A stretch of DNA of 64,000 nt from Hyphomicrobiales bacterium (GTDB taxonomy: Bacteria; Pseudomonadota; Alphaproteobacteria; Rhizobiales; Rhizobiaceae): contig UCNE01000015.1 in NCBI GenBank assembly GCA_900473685.1, forward strand, positions 62,001-126,000, in the 5' to 3' direction. The notes beneath the pieces were generated by a model, which worked only from the letters and a program-made list of their open reading frames with translations, searched no databases and was not told where the DNA came from. Numbering within the stretch: the first letter of the stretch is position 1; the number at the start of each line of letters is the position of its first letter. Below are positions 42,769 through 51,584 of this stretch, one piece after another. Both the position numbers and the translations under genes were made by a program.

Positions 42769-44598
42769 ATGATTCTCAGACGCGCACTGGCTTTGGCGGC
42801 AACCATCCTTCTGGCAACGGGGCCGGTGGTGGCTCAAGAGCCAGTCTGGCATGGCGGCATTTCCACGATCGGTGAGCTGAAACACAAGGCCGGCTTTGCC
42901 CGCTTCGATTATGTCAATCCGGATGCGCCCAAGGGGGGCGAGCTGAAACTCTCCGAGACTGGGACCTACGACACGTTCAACCCGATCCTGTCCAAGGGCG
43001 AGCCGGCGTCCGGCGTTGCATCGCTCGTCTTCGACACGCTTTTGAAATCCGCCGAGGACGAGATCACTGCCTCCTATGGGCTGCTCGCCGAAGGCGTCTC
43101 GTATCCGGACGACTTTTCCTCCGCTACCTTTCGGCTGCGTGCTGAAGCCAAATGGGCGGACGGCAAGCCGGTGACGCCGGAAGACGTCATCTTCTCCTTC
43201 GACATGTCGAAGGAACATAACCCCCTTCTTTCCAACTACTATCGCCATGTGATCTCGGCTGAAAAGACCGGCGAGCGCGACGTGACCTTCCGCTTCGACG
43301 AGAAGGACAATCGCGAACTGCCAAACATTCTCGGCCAGTTTTCGATCGTGCCGAAACATTGGTGGGAGGGCAAGGATGCGAAGGGCAACAAGCGCGATAT
43401 CAGCCGTACCACGCTGGAGCCGGTCATGGGCTCCGGCCCCTACAAGATCGCGTCGTTCGATGCGGGCAATTCGATCCGCTTCGAATCGCGTGACGACTAT
43501 TGGGGCAAGAACCTGAACGTGAACGTTGGCCAGAATAATTTTGCCGCGATCACCTACACCTTCTTCGGCGACAGGACCATCGAGTTCGAAGCTGTCCGCG
43601 CCGGCAATGTCGATTTCTATCGGGACAACAGCTCCAGCCACTGGATGACGGCCTATGATTTTCCCGCCGTGAAGGATGGCCGCATCATTCGCGAGGAAAT
43701 CGCAAATCCCCTGCGCGCCACCGGCATCATGCAGGCCTTCGTACCGAACATGCGCCGCGAAAAATTCAAGGACCAGCGGGTGCGCGAGGCGTTGAACTAC
43801 GCCTATGATTTTGAGGGTCTCAACCGCACTCTCGCCTATAACAGGCTCAATCGCATCGACAGCTATTTCTGGGGCACAGAGCTTGCCTCCTCAGGCTTGC
43901 CGGAGGGCCGCGAGAAAGAAATCCTGGAGGAACTGAAGGATAAGGTTCCTGCCGCTGTTTTCACCACGCCCTACACCAATCCGGTGGCCGGCGATCCGCA
44001 GAAGGTGCGCGAGAACCTGCGCAAGGCCGTGATGCTCTTCAAGGAAGCGGGGTACGAGCTGAAGAACAGGAAGCTGGTGAACACGAAGACCGGGGAGCCT
44101 TTCGGTATCGAGATTCTCTTGTCCAATGCAGCCCAGGAGCGCACCGTCCTGCCCTATATCAAGAGCCTGAATGATATCGGCATCGATGCCCGTATCCGCA
44201 CGGTCGACGCCTCGCAATATACCAATCGCGTCAGAAGCTTCGACTATGACATGATTTACGGCATCTGGGCGCAGACGCTGGTGCCGGGCAATGAGCAGAG
44301 CGACTACTGGGGCTCGGCCTCTGTCGATCAGCAGGGCTCAAGAAACTATGCGGGCATTGCCGATCCGGCGATCGACGAACTCATCCGTAGGATCATCTTT
44401 GCGCCAAACCGGGAAGAACTGGTGGCAACCACCCACGCGCTCGACCGTGTGCTGCTGGCCCATCATTATCTGGTACCGATGTTTTACTCCAAGTCGGTGC
44501 AGGTCGCTTATTGGAACCACCTGACCCATCTGCCGGACTTGCCCTACTACAGCATGGGATTCCCGGATGTCTGGTGGTCGAAAAACGCGGCAAAATGA
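42769..44598 (+). CDS. yejA: Peptide ABC transporter substrate-binding protein YejA
   Basis: 609 residues from ATG 42769. A signal peptide (MILRRALALAATILLATGPVVAQ) is followed by the family 5 extracellular solute-binding protein fold: GFARFDYVNPDAPKGGELKLSE, PASGVASLVFDTLLKSA and the C-terminal PYYSMGFPDVWW. It captures oligopeptides in the periplasm for the YejBEF importer. In other proteobacteria this system imports microcin C and, in rhizobia and Brucella, affects resistance to antimicrobial peptides. A 246-bp gap with hairpins separates it from yejB. Confidence 0.96.
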   Translation: MILRRALALAATILLATGPVVAQEPVWHGGISTIGELKHKAGFARFDYVNPDAPKGGELKLSETGTYDTFNPILSKGEPASGVASLVFDTLLKSAEDEITASYGLLAEGVSYPDDFSSATFRLRAEAKWADGKPVTPEDVIFSFDMSKEHNPLLSNYYRHVISAEKTGERDVTFRFDEKDNRELPNILGQFSIVPKHWWEGKDAKGNKRDISRTTLEPVMGSGPYKIASFDAGNSIRFESRDDYWGKNLNVNVGQNNFAAITYTFFGDRTIEFEAVRAGNVDFYRDNSSSHWMTAYDFPAVKDGRIIREEIANPLRATGIMQAFVPNMRREKFKDQRVREALNYAYDFEGLNRTLAYNRLNRIDSYFWGTELASSGLPEGREKEILEELKDKVPAAVFTTPYTNPVAGDPQKVRENLRKAVMLFKEAGYELKNRKLVNTKTGEPFGIEILLSNAAQERTVLPYIKSLNDIGIDARIRTVDASQYTNRVRSFDYDMIYGIWAQTLVPGNEQSDYWGSASVDQQGSRNYAGIADPAIDELIRRIIFAPNREELVATTHALDRVLLAHHYLVPMFYSKSVQVAYWNHLTHLPDLPYYSMGFPDVWWSKNAAK

Positions 44599-44652
44599 GC
44601 TGGGGGTTGCGCCGGATGGCTGGCTGGGCTCCATATAGCGATGACGAATCAC

Positions 44653-44673
44653 CCCCGCCGCTTGCCGGCGGGG
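44653..44673 (+). other. Intercistronic GC hairpin between yejA and yejB
   Basis: CCCCGCCG (44653-44660) and CGGCGGGG (44666-44673) form a perfect 8-bp stem with a 5-nt loop, 55 bp after yejA. There is no T-run, so it is more likely to protect the yejA 3' end or attenuate than to fully terminate. Confidence 0.55.
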
Positions 44674-44746
44674 CCTGCCGGTCCGCAAGCTATGCGCGGC
44701 GGCAAAACGGGAAGGGTTGGGCTTGACCGACTTGAAATCCACGCGG

Positions 44747-44806
44747 CGTGCGAAAGCACTTCCAGCAAAAGTGCGCAACGGTTTTGCGTTCGCGATTGCA
44801 CCGGCA
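44747..44806. repeat. Rhizobial intergenic palindromic repeat
   Basis: The stretch runs from GCGTGCGAAAGCACTTCC to TTTTGCGTTCGCGATTGC and contains two adjoining inverted repeats: GCACTT with AAGTGC (44756-44774) and CGCAA with TTGCG (44774-44788). The CAAAAGTGCG-x-A-x-CGGTTTTGCGT pattern is one I recognise as a common intergenic repeat in rhizobial genomes. It sits in the yejA-yejB gap. Confidence 0.55.
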
Positions 44807-44844
44807 CAAGAAGACCGGCAGCAAATCCTGGCGGGTAGCCGCTG

Positions 44845-45933
44845 ATGGGTGCCTATATCCTGCGGCGTCTTCTCCTGATGATCCCGACGATCGTCGGCAT
44901 CATGGCCATTTCCTTCGCCGTCATCCAGTTCGCGCCCGGCGGCCCCGTCGAGCAGGTGATTTCCGATCTGACCGGCCAGAACCAGGGCGGCGACCGGTTG
45001 TCCGGGAGCAGTGGCGATCTCGGGCAGTCGTTCTCCGATGATTCCTCGGGCCGCTACCGGGGCGCACAGGGCCTTGATCCGGAATTCATCAAGAAGCTGG
45101 AAAAGCAGTTCGGCTTCGACAAGCCTCCACTCGAGCGCTTCGGCGAGATGATGTGGAATTATATCCGCTTTGATTTCGGCGAAAGCTTCTTCCGCAACAC
45201 GTCGGTGGTCGACCTGATCCTCGACAAGATGCCAGTGTCGATCTCGCTCGGCCTGTGGATACTTCTGTTTTCCTATGCGATTTCCATCCCGCTCGGCATC
45301 AAGAAGGCCATTTCCGATGGCTCCGCCTTCGATGTCTGGACGTCGGGCGTGATCATCGTCGGCTATGCGGTGCCGGGTTTCCTGTTCGGTATCCTGCTGA
45401 TCGTGCTGTTTGCCGGCGGTTCGTTCCTCGACTGGTTCCCCTTGCGCGGCATCGTCTCGGATAATTTTGCCCAGTTGAACTGGTGGCAGAAGATCCTCGA
45501 CTATTTCTGGCACATGACACTGCCACTGATCACGCTGTTGATGTCGGCGTTCGCGACGACGACGCTGCTCACCAAGAATTCCTTCATCGATGAGATCAAG
45601 AAGCAATACGTCACGACAGCGCGGGCGAAGGGGCTCAACGAGCGCCAGGTTCTCTACGGCCACGTCTTCCGCAATGCCATGCTGATCATCATCGCCGGTT
45701 TTCCCGGCGCGTTCATCACCGCCTTCTTCACCGGCTCGCTTTTGACGGAATATATCTTCTCGCTCGATGGCCTCGGCCGCCTCGGTTACGACGCCGTGGT
45801 CAAGCGCGATTATCCGATCGTTTTTGCGACGCTCTATATCTTCTCGCTGATGGGCCTGTTCGTCAGCCTGCTGTCTGATCTCGTCTATACCTGGGTCGAT
45901 CCCCGCATCGATTTCGACAGGAGGGACGTCTGA
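44845..45933 (+). CDS. yejB: Peptide ABC transporter permease YejB
   Basis: 362 residues. The N terminus MGAYILRRLLLMIPTIVGIMAISFAVIQFAPGGPVEQ is the typical start of OppB-type permeases. The C-terminal half has the EAA cytoplasmic loop (YVTTARAKGLNERQVLYGHVFRNAM). Six transmembrane helices are expected in the inner membrane. It pairs with YejE and YejF. The stop shares one base with the yejE start (TGATG). Confidence 0.96.
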   Translation: MGAYILRRLLLMIPTIVGIMAISFAVIQFAPGGPVEQVISDLTGQNQGGDRLSGSSGDLGQSFSDDSSGRYRGAQGLDPEFIKKLEKQFGFDKPPLERFGEMMWNYIRFDFGESFFRNTSVVDLILDKMPVSISLGLWILLFSYAISIPLGIKKAISDGSAFDVWTSGVIIVGYAVPGFLFGILLIVLFAGGSFLDWFPLRGIVSDNFAQLNWWQKILDYFWHMTLPLITLLMSAFATTTLLTKNSFIDEIKKQYVTTARAKGLNERQVLYGHVFRNAMLIIIAGFPGAFITAFFTGSLLTEYIFSLDGLGRLGYDAVVKRDYPIVFATLYIFSLMGLFVSLLSDLVYTWVDPRIDFDRRDV

Positions 45934-47087
45934 TGGCTGCCGATATCGTCTCTACCGATCCAACCCTCGTGACCGGCCGCACTGGCCGGCTATCCCCAGT
46001 CAACCGCCGCCGCTGGGATAATTTCAAGGCCAACCGCCGTGGCTTCTGGTCGTTCTGGATCTTCCTTGTCCTGTTCGGTCTGAGCCTCGGTGCCGAATTC
46101 ATCGCCAATGACAAGCCGATCCTGGTTTCCTACAAGGGCGAACTGCTGGTCCCGGCGCTGGTGCAATATCCGGAGGAAAAATTCCTCGGCGACATGGGGT
46201 TCCTGGCAATCACCGATTACGGCGCGCCGGAAATCTCCGACGAGATCAAGGCCAACGGTTGGATGATCTGGCCGCCGATCCGCTATTCCTACCAGACGGC
46301 CAATTCCAACATTCCGCATTCGGCGCCGACAGCCCCTTTCTGGCTGATGGACAGGGCCGAGCGCTGCTCCGGCTATCCGCAGGGCGAAAACGATCCCGGC
46401 TGCACGCTCGGCAATCTCAATTGGCTGGGCACCGACGATCAGGCCCGCGACGTCGCGGCACGGATGATCTACGGTTTCCGCATCTCCGTCCTCTTCGGCC
46501 TTGCCCTGACCATCGCATCCGCCATCGTTGGCGTCACTGCCGGTGCCGTACAGGGCTATTTCGGCGGCTGGACGGACCTTCTGATGCAGCGCTTCATCGA
46601 GATCTGGTCGTCGATGCCGGTGCTGTATATCCTCCTGATCATCGCCGCGATCCTGCCGCCCGGCTTCTTCATTCTGCTCGGCATCATGCTGTTGTTCTCG
46701 TGGGTCGGTTTTGTCGGTATCGTCCGGGCCGAGTTCCTGCGGGCGCGAAATTTTGAATATGTCCGGGCCGCCCGGGCGCTTGGCGTCAACAACCGGACGA
46801 TTATGTTCCGCCATCTCCTGCCCAATGCGATGGTGGCGACGCTGACCTTCCTGCCGTTCATTCTCTCCGGCTCGATCACGACGCTGACCTCGCTCGATTT
46901 CCTCGGCTTCGGCATGCCGCCCGGTTCGGCGTCGCTTGGCGAACTGATCAGTCAAGGCAAGTCCAATTTGCAGGCACCGTGGCTGGGGCTGACCGCCTTC
47001 GTGGTGATGTCGGTGATGCTGTCGCTGCTGATCTTCATCGGCGAAGCCGCCCGCGATGCCTTCGATCCAAGGAAGACCTTCCGGTGA
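45933..47087 (+). CDS. yejE: Peptide ABC transporter permease YejE
   Basis: 384 residues. The N-terminal segment (RRRWDNFKANRRGFWSFWIFLVLF) is typical of OppC-type permeases, with a large periplasmic loop after the first helix. The EAA motif is in YVRAARALGVNNRTIMFRHLLPNAM near residue 290. It forms the translocation channel with YejB. It overlaps yejB by one base and yejF by four (GTGA). Confidence 0.96.
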   Translation: MAADIVSTDPTLVTGRTGRLSPVNRRRWDNFKANRRGFWSFWIFLVLFGLSLGAEFIANDKPILVSYKGELLVPALVQYPEEKFLGDMGFLAITDYGAPEISDEIKANGWMIWPPIRYSYQTANSNIPHSAPTAPFWLMDRAERCSGYPQGENDPGCTLGNLNWLGTDDQARDVAARMIYGFRISVLFGLALTIASAIVGVTAGAVQGYFGGWTDLLMQRFIEIWSSMPVLYILLIIAAILPPGFFILLGIMLLFSWVGFVGIVRAEFLRARNFEYVRAARALGVNNRTIMFRHLLPNAMVATLTFLPFILSGSITTLTSLDFLGFGMPPGSASLGELISQGKSNLQAPWLGLTAFVVMSVMLSLLIFIGEAARDAFDPRKTFR

Positions 47088-48724
47088 GCGCGACGATGAC
47101 AGATACACTCCTTTCCGTGCGCAATCTCTCCGTCGCCTTCCATCAGGGCGGCAAGACGACGACGGCGGTGGACGGCGTTTCCTTCGATATCAAGCGCGGC
47201 GAAGTCGTCGCGCTGGTTGGCGAATCCGGCTCTGGAAAATCGGTCTCGGCCAATTCGATCCTGAAACTTCTGCCCTATCCGGCGGCCAGCCACCCGAGCG
47301 GCGAAATCCTGTTCAACGGCAAGGACCTGATGACGGCCTCGAATGCCGAACTGCGCCAGGTGCGCGGCAACGACATCACGATGATCTTCCAGGAGCCGAT
47401 GACGTCGCTCAATCCGTTGCATTCGATCGAGCGGCAGATCGCCGAAATCCTCGACCTGCATCAGGGTATCACCGGTGCGGCTGCCCGTGCCCGGGTGCTG
47501 GAGTTGCTCAATCAGGTGGGCATCCGCGAACCGGAAAAGCGTCTTGCCGCCTATCCACACGAATTGTCCGGCGGCCAGCGCCAGCGTGTGATGATTGCCA
47601 TGGCGCTCGCCAACCGGCCGGAGCTTTTGATCGCCGACGAGCCGACAACCGCGCTTGACGTGACGGTTCAGGCGCAGATTCTGGCGCTGTTGAAGACCCT
47701 CAAGGACGAGCACGGCATGTCGATGCTGTTCATCACCCATGATCTCGGCATCGTCCGCAAGATCGCCGACCGGGTCTGCGTCATGACCAAGGGCAAGATC
47801 GTCGAAACCGGCCCGACGGCGGAGATTTTCGCCAATCCGCAGCACGCCTATACCCGCCATCTGCTCGCCTCCGAGCCAAAGGGCGTGCCGCCGGTCTCCG
47901 ATACGTCGAAGCCGGTGGTGATGCAGGCTGAAGGCATGAAGGTCTGGTTCCCGATCAAGGCCGGCTTCCTGCGCAAGGTCGTCGATCATGTGAAGGCGGT
48001 CGATGGTATCGACCTGACGCTGCGGGCCGGACAGACCCTCGGCGTCGTCGGCGAATCCGGCTCAGGCAAGACGACGCTCGGCCTGGCATTGACACGCCTG
48101 ATCTCGTCCAAGGGCCGTGTCAGCTTTGTCGGCAATGACATAGCCGGCTATTCGTTCAAGCAGATGCGCCCCTTGCGCAACCGGATGCAGATCGTCTTCC
48201 AGGATCCCTTCGGTTCGCTCAGCCCCCGCATGGCTGTCAGCGATATTATCGCCGAGGGTCTGAAGGTGCATGAGCCGTCGCTTTCCGAAAAAGAACGCGA
48301 TGCGCGCGTGGCTGCGTCGCTCGAAGAAGTCGGTCTCGATGCGGCAACCCGCTGGCGTTATCCGCATGAATTCTCCGGCGGTCAGCGCCAGCGCATCGCC
48401 ATCGCCCGCGCCATGGTGCTGAAGCCGCAATTCGTCATGCTCGACGAGCCAACGTCAGCTCTGGACATGAGCGTGCAGGCGCAGGTGGTCGATCTCTTGC
48501 GCGATCTGCAGGCAAAGCATTCGCTCGCCTATCTCTTCATTAGCCATGACCTCAAGGTCGTCCGTGCTCTTGCCAATGACATGATCGTCATGCGGCTTGG
48601 CAAGGTGGTCGAGCAGGGGCCTTCCGAGCGTATCTTCACCGCGCCGCAGGAAGATTACACCAAGGCGCTGATGGCCGCCGCCTTCAACATGGAAGCGGTC
48701 GATGTGCCCGCGGTCCGCCAATAG
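47084..48724 (+). CDS. yejF: Peptide ABC transporter ATPase YejF, duplicated cassette
   Basis: 546 residues from GTG 47084 (4-base overlap with yejE); ATG 47096 is possible. Two complete ATPase cassettes in one chain: Walker [15 protein letters not shown] and signature [15 protein letters not shown] in the first, [14 protein letters not shown] and [14 protein letters not shown] in the second, with Walker [14 protein letters not shown] and [13 protein letters not shown]. The fused layout is the usual YejF. It powers peptide uptake. Confidence 0.96.
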   Translation: MSATMTDTLLSVRNLSVAFHQGGKTTTAVDGVSFDIKRGEVVALVGESGSGKSVSANSILKLLPYPAASHPSGEILFNGKDLMTASNAELRQVRGNDITMIFQEPMTSLNPLHSIERQIAEILDLHQGITGAAARARVLELLNQVGIREPEKRLAAYPHELSGGQRQRVMIAMALANRPELLIADEPTTALDVTVQAQILALLKTLKDEHGMSMLFITHDLGIVRKIADRVCVMTKGKIVETGPTAEIFANPQHAYTRHLLASEPKGVPPVSDTSKPVVMQAEGMKVWFPIKAGFLRKVVDHVKAVDGIDLTLRAGQTLGVVGESGSGKTTLGLALTRLISSKGRVSFVGNDIAGYSFKQMRPLRNRMQIVFQDPFGSLSPRMAVSDIIAEGLKVHEPSLSEKERDARVAASLEEVGLDAATRWRYPHEFSGGQRQRIAIARAMVLKPQFVMLDEPTSALDMSVQAQVVDLLRDLQAKHSLAYLFISHDLKVVRALANDMIVMRLGKVVEQGPSERIFTAPQEDYTKALMAAAFNMEAVDVPAVRQ

Positions 48725-48735
48725 AGTCTGTGATC

Positions 48736-49695
48736 ATGCCCTCAAAAAGCCCCGTCATCGTCGATCTGAAGTTCATTCCGCGTGAAGTCGAGGACGGCCT
48801 GAAGGGTGCGTTTCCGGGACGCGAGGTTTTGAACCTCGCGGATCCCCGGCATAAGGGCCGCGATCTCTCCGGCATCGACTACGCTGTCGTCTGGAAATCC
48901 GACCCGGACCTGTTTACGCGCGCGCCAGATCTGAAGGTGGTGTTTTCCGGCGGTGCCGGCGTCGATCATGTGCTGACGCTGCCGGGCCTGCCGGATGTGC
49001 CGCTGGTTCGCTTCGTTGACCGCAGCCTGACGACGCGGATGAGCGAGTGGGTGGTGATGAACTGCCTGATGCATCTGCGTCAGCACCGGGCCTATGAGGC
49101 GCGGGCAAAGGCGCATGTCTGGGAAGATTTGAGCCAGCCGGAAGCGGCCGATGTGACTGTCGGGGTCATGGGCCTTGGCATTCTCGGGCAGGACGCCATC
49201 CGCAAGCTCGGCGTTATGGGCTTCAAGACGATCGGCTGGTCACGCTCGCAAAAGACGATCGATGGTGTCGAGACTTTTGCCGGTGATGAACTGGACGCGT
49301 TTCTGGGCAAGACCGATTTTCTCGTCAGTCTGTTGCCTTTGACGGCAGAGACAAAAGGTATCCTGAATGCCTCGCTGTTTGCAAAGCTCAGCCGCAACGG
49401 ACCTTTCGGCGCGCCGGTCGTGATCAATGGCGGCCGTGGCGGCAGCCAGGTCAGCGCCGATATCATCGCAGCGCTGCGGTCCGGCGTGCTGGGCGGCGCC
49501 TCGCTCGATGTGTTCGAGCAGGAACCGTTGGGCCGTGACAGCCCGTTCTGGAATATGGAAAACGTCTATGTCACGCCGCACGTGGCGGCATCCTCGGACG
49601 TCAAGGCACTGTTTGTCCTTGCCGAGCAGCAGATGGACCGCTTTGAAGGCGGCTTGCCGCTGGAACATCTGGTGGATCGCAAAGCCGGCTATTGA
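48736..49695 (+). CDS. Glyoxylate/hydroxypyruvate reductase A-like dehydrogenase
   Basis: 319 residues from ATG 48736; GTG 48730 is also in frame. The NAD(P)-binding motif is VGVMGLGILGQDAIRKLGVMGF (residues about 140-161). The catalytic Arg is in INGGRGGSQ, Glu in DVFEQEPL and His in VTPHVAASSD. The order and the PFW-ENVYVTPHVAA pattern match the GhrA branch, which reduces glyoxylate and hydroxypyruvate. It directly follows yejF on the same strand. Confidence 0.92.
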   Translation: MPSKSPVIVDLKFIPREVEDGLKGAFPGREVLNLADPRHKGRDLSGIDYAVVWKSDPDLFTRAPDLKVVFSGGAGVDHVLTLPGLPDVPLVRFVDRSLTTRMSEWVVMNCLMHLRQHRAYEARAKAHVWEDLSQPEAADVTVGVMGLGILGQDAIRKLGVMGFKTIGWSRSQKTIDGVETFAGDELDAFLGKTDFLVSLLPLTAETKGILNASLFAKLSRNGPFGAPVVINGGRGGSQVSADIIAALRSGVLGGASLDVFEQEPLGRDSPFWNMENVYVTPHVAASSDVKALFVLAEQQMDRFEGGLPLEHLVDRKAGY

Positions 49696-49705
49696 TCTCC
49701 GTCGA

Positions 49706-50560
49706 TCAGGGCCGGCGGAACCCCGTCGGCTTGTTGTAGAGCCAGCCGATCCGCTGGATTGATTCTTCAAGACCCTCATGCGAGACGGTCATCGTATGGC
49801 CGTTTGCATGCAGCAGCGTCTTGTCGTCTTCCATGATTGCCACATGGCCCTTCCAGAATACGAGGTCGCCGCGAGTCAACTCGCTGCGGTCGATTTCGGT
49901 GCCAAGGCCCTTGGCCTGCATGTCTGTGTCGCGCGGCGCATTCCTGCCTGCCATCATCATCGACAGTTGCACGAGGCCCGAGCAATCGATACCGAAGCCC
50001 GAGCGGCCGCCCCAGAGGTAGGGTGTTTCGAGAAACCGCTCTGCGATTGTGACGTAGTCGCCGGACAGCGGCTGCCCCACCTCGGCGCAATGGTTGGCAA
50101 TCACCGCCTGCCCGCCTTCCAGCAGGAAATAGCGCGTGCCGCGTGTCTCGCGCTCGTCGATAACGGCGATCCGGTTGCCCATCGACAGCGCTTGCACGGT
50201 CGGAAACTTCAGGTCCGGTCCCGAATAGATGAAGGTCCGCGGGGCGGTAACAATATGGGTCAGGCTGCGGACCACCGGTGAGACGGCATAGTCCGGTATA
50301 TAGCCGACATAGCCGTCGAAATCGGCCTTCACCCAGGCCCAGCCCGCGCCGGTATCGAGAACGCGGACAGTCTCCCCGAGCAGCAGCTCCGTATCGGTGC
50401 CGCATTCCAGTTCCGGGCGCGCCCGCATCTGGACCACAGGCACACAGATGAGGCCCGGTGAGCCACTGACATAGCTGGCGGCCTCGACGGTGCCGCGCAG
50501 GCTCTCCTCGGCAAGGTCGGTACGGTAGGCATTCAGGCGGCGGTCCGGAAGATCAAGCAT
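49706..50560 (-). CDS. NlpC/P60 family cell-wall hydrolase with SH3 domains
   Basis: 284 residues. Residues about 35-150 hold bacterial SH3 domains (VVQMRARPELECGT with WAWVKADFDGYVGYI). The C-terminal NlpC/P60 domain has the catalytic Cys in FGIDCSGLVQLSM, His in WKGHVAIMED and the third polar residue in HANGHTMTV. It should cleave peptidoglycan stem peptides. No signal peptide is seen, so it may be exported by another route or be cytoplasmic and act on recycled peptides. It lies 6 bp downstream of a MarR gene on the same strand. Confidence 0.92.
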   Translation of the reverse strand: MLDLPDRRLNAYRTDLAEESLRGTVEAASYVSGSPGLICVPVVQMRARPELECGTDTELLLGETVRVLDTGAGWAWVKADFDGYVGYIPDYAVSPVVRSLTHIVTAPRTFIYSGPDLKFPTVQALSMGNRIAVIDERETRGTRYFLLEGGQAVIANHCAEVGQPLSGDYVTIAERFLETPYLWGGRSGFGIDCSGLVQLSMMMAGRNAPRDTDMQAKGLGTEIDRSELTRGDLVFWKGHVAIMEDDKTLLHANGHTMTVSHEGLEESIQRIGWLYNKPTGFRRP

Positions 50561-50566
50561 GGTTTC

Positions 50567-50917
50567 TCAGATAGACAGTTTGCGTCCCTGATCAATGATC
50601 AGATCGCCAAGTTTTTCAAGATAAAGCGCACCATCGACTGTGCGCTTGATGATCACGTTGCGTTTGTCGCGCTCGTCGCGGCTCCTCGTCACCAGTCCCA
50701 GATCGCCCATCGTGTCAAGTGCGCGGGTGATGACGGGCTTGGTCACGCTCAGAATTCCGGCAAGCCCGCGCACGGTGTGCGGCGGCGGAACGAGATAGAT
50801 ATGCAGGAGAATGGAAATCTGCCGGAGCGTCAGGTCACGATTGTCGATCCGCACCTGTTCCAGCGAGACGCTGTGCCAGAGGTTCAAAGCCTGCGAAGCG
50901 GATAATTCTACCGGCAT
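50567..50917 (-). CDS. MarR-family transcriptional regulator
   Basis: 116 residues from ATG 50917 (MPVELSASQALNLWHSVSLEQ); TTG 50935 upstream is in frame. The winged helix-turn-helix is VRGLAGILSVTKPVITRALDTMGDLGLVTRSRDERDKRNV, with the DxRDKRN wing of MarR proteins. It lies between the flavodoxin-fold gene (76 bp upstream) and the NlpC/P60 gene (6 bp downstream) on the same strand. A palindrome with a 3-nt loop just upstream is a possible operator. Confidence 0.88.
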   Translation of the reverse strand: MPVELSASQALNLWHSVSLEQVRIDNRDLTLRQISILLHIYLVPPPHTVRGLAGILSVTKPVITRALDTMGDLGLVTRSRDERDKRNVIIKRTVDGALYLEKLGDLIIDQGRKLSI

Positions 50918-50938
50918 CGGCAGCCCTCGGTTCAATCA

Positions 50939-50955
50939 GCCGCTATTTTAGCGGC
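50939..50955. promoter_or_regulatory. Palindrome upstream of marR
   Basis: GCCGCTA (50939-50945) and TAGCGGC (50949-50955) are perfect inverted repeats with a 3-nt spacer, 22 bp upstream of the marR start. It may be an operator or a hairpin terminator of the flavodoxin-fold gene; no T-run is present. Confidence 0.45.
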
Positions 50956-50992
50956 GAGACCGTTACGGAACCGTTTCCTTTCGCTGCAATGT

Positions 50993-51583
50993 TCAGATCT
51001 GCGCCAGCGCCTTTTCGATCCGCGCCAGATGTGCGGTGCGTTGCGCAGGTGTCACCCGGTCCATGTCGTGCAGCGAAATCATCTGGAACTTGACATCCTT
51101 GGCGCAGAAGGCGGCGATACCGCGTTTCAACAGGCGGCGCACCGGGTTGCCCATATAGAGCTTGACCACCCACCACGGTGAGCCGGTCGTCGTCAGCGCC
51201 CAGAACAGCTTGATATTGGTGAGGCGCGGTATGATCCGTCCGCCAGCCTGATCGTGATCGAAGGCGACACCGGGCGCAAAGACCCGGTCGAAGAAGCCCT
51301 TGAGGATCGCCGGAAAATTGAACCACCATTGCGGAAAGACCAGGATCAGACCATCGGCTGCCCTCAGCCGTGCAACGATGGCATCGACGGCGGAGGTATC
51401 ATAGGGCGTGTCGAAGTAACCGCGCCGTTCATCCTCCGTTAGGCGAGGATCGAAATCCTCCCGATAGAGGTCGAGCAGATCGACGCTGTGCCCACCTTTC
51501 TCCAGCGAAGCCTTTGCGGTCGCCGCAACGCCTGCTGCAAAGCTGTCGGTCAGCGGATGGGCGAGGACGAGGAGAATGTGCAT
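50993..51583 (-). CDS. Flavodoxin-fold NAD(P)H oxidoreductase
   Basis: 196 residues. The N-terminal phosphate-binding loop (ILLVLAHPLTDSFAAGVAATAKASL), LILVFPQWWFNFPAILKGFFDRVF and the WALTTTGSPWW segment are typical of the NQO1/KefF-type flavodoxin-2 family. It binds FMN or FAD and reduces quinones or similar. One base separates its start from the xseA stop, so it is co-transcribed with xseA; the functional link is not known. Confidence 0.9.
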   Translation of the reverse strand: MHILLVLAHPLTDSFAAGVAATAKASLEKGGHSVDLLDLYREDFDPRLTEDERRGYFDTPYDTSAVDAIVARLRAADGLILVFPQWWFNFPAILKGFFDRVFAPGVAFDHDQAGGRIIPRLTNIKLFWALTTTGSPWWVVKLYMGNPVRRLLKRGIAAFCAKDVKFQMISLHDMDRVTPAQRTAHLARIEKALAQI

Positions 51584-51584
51584 C

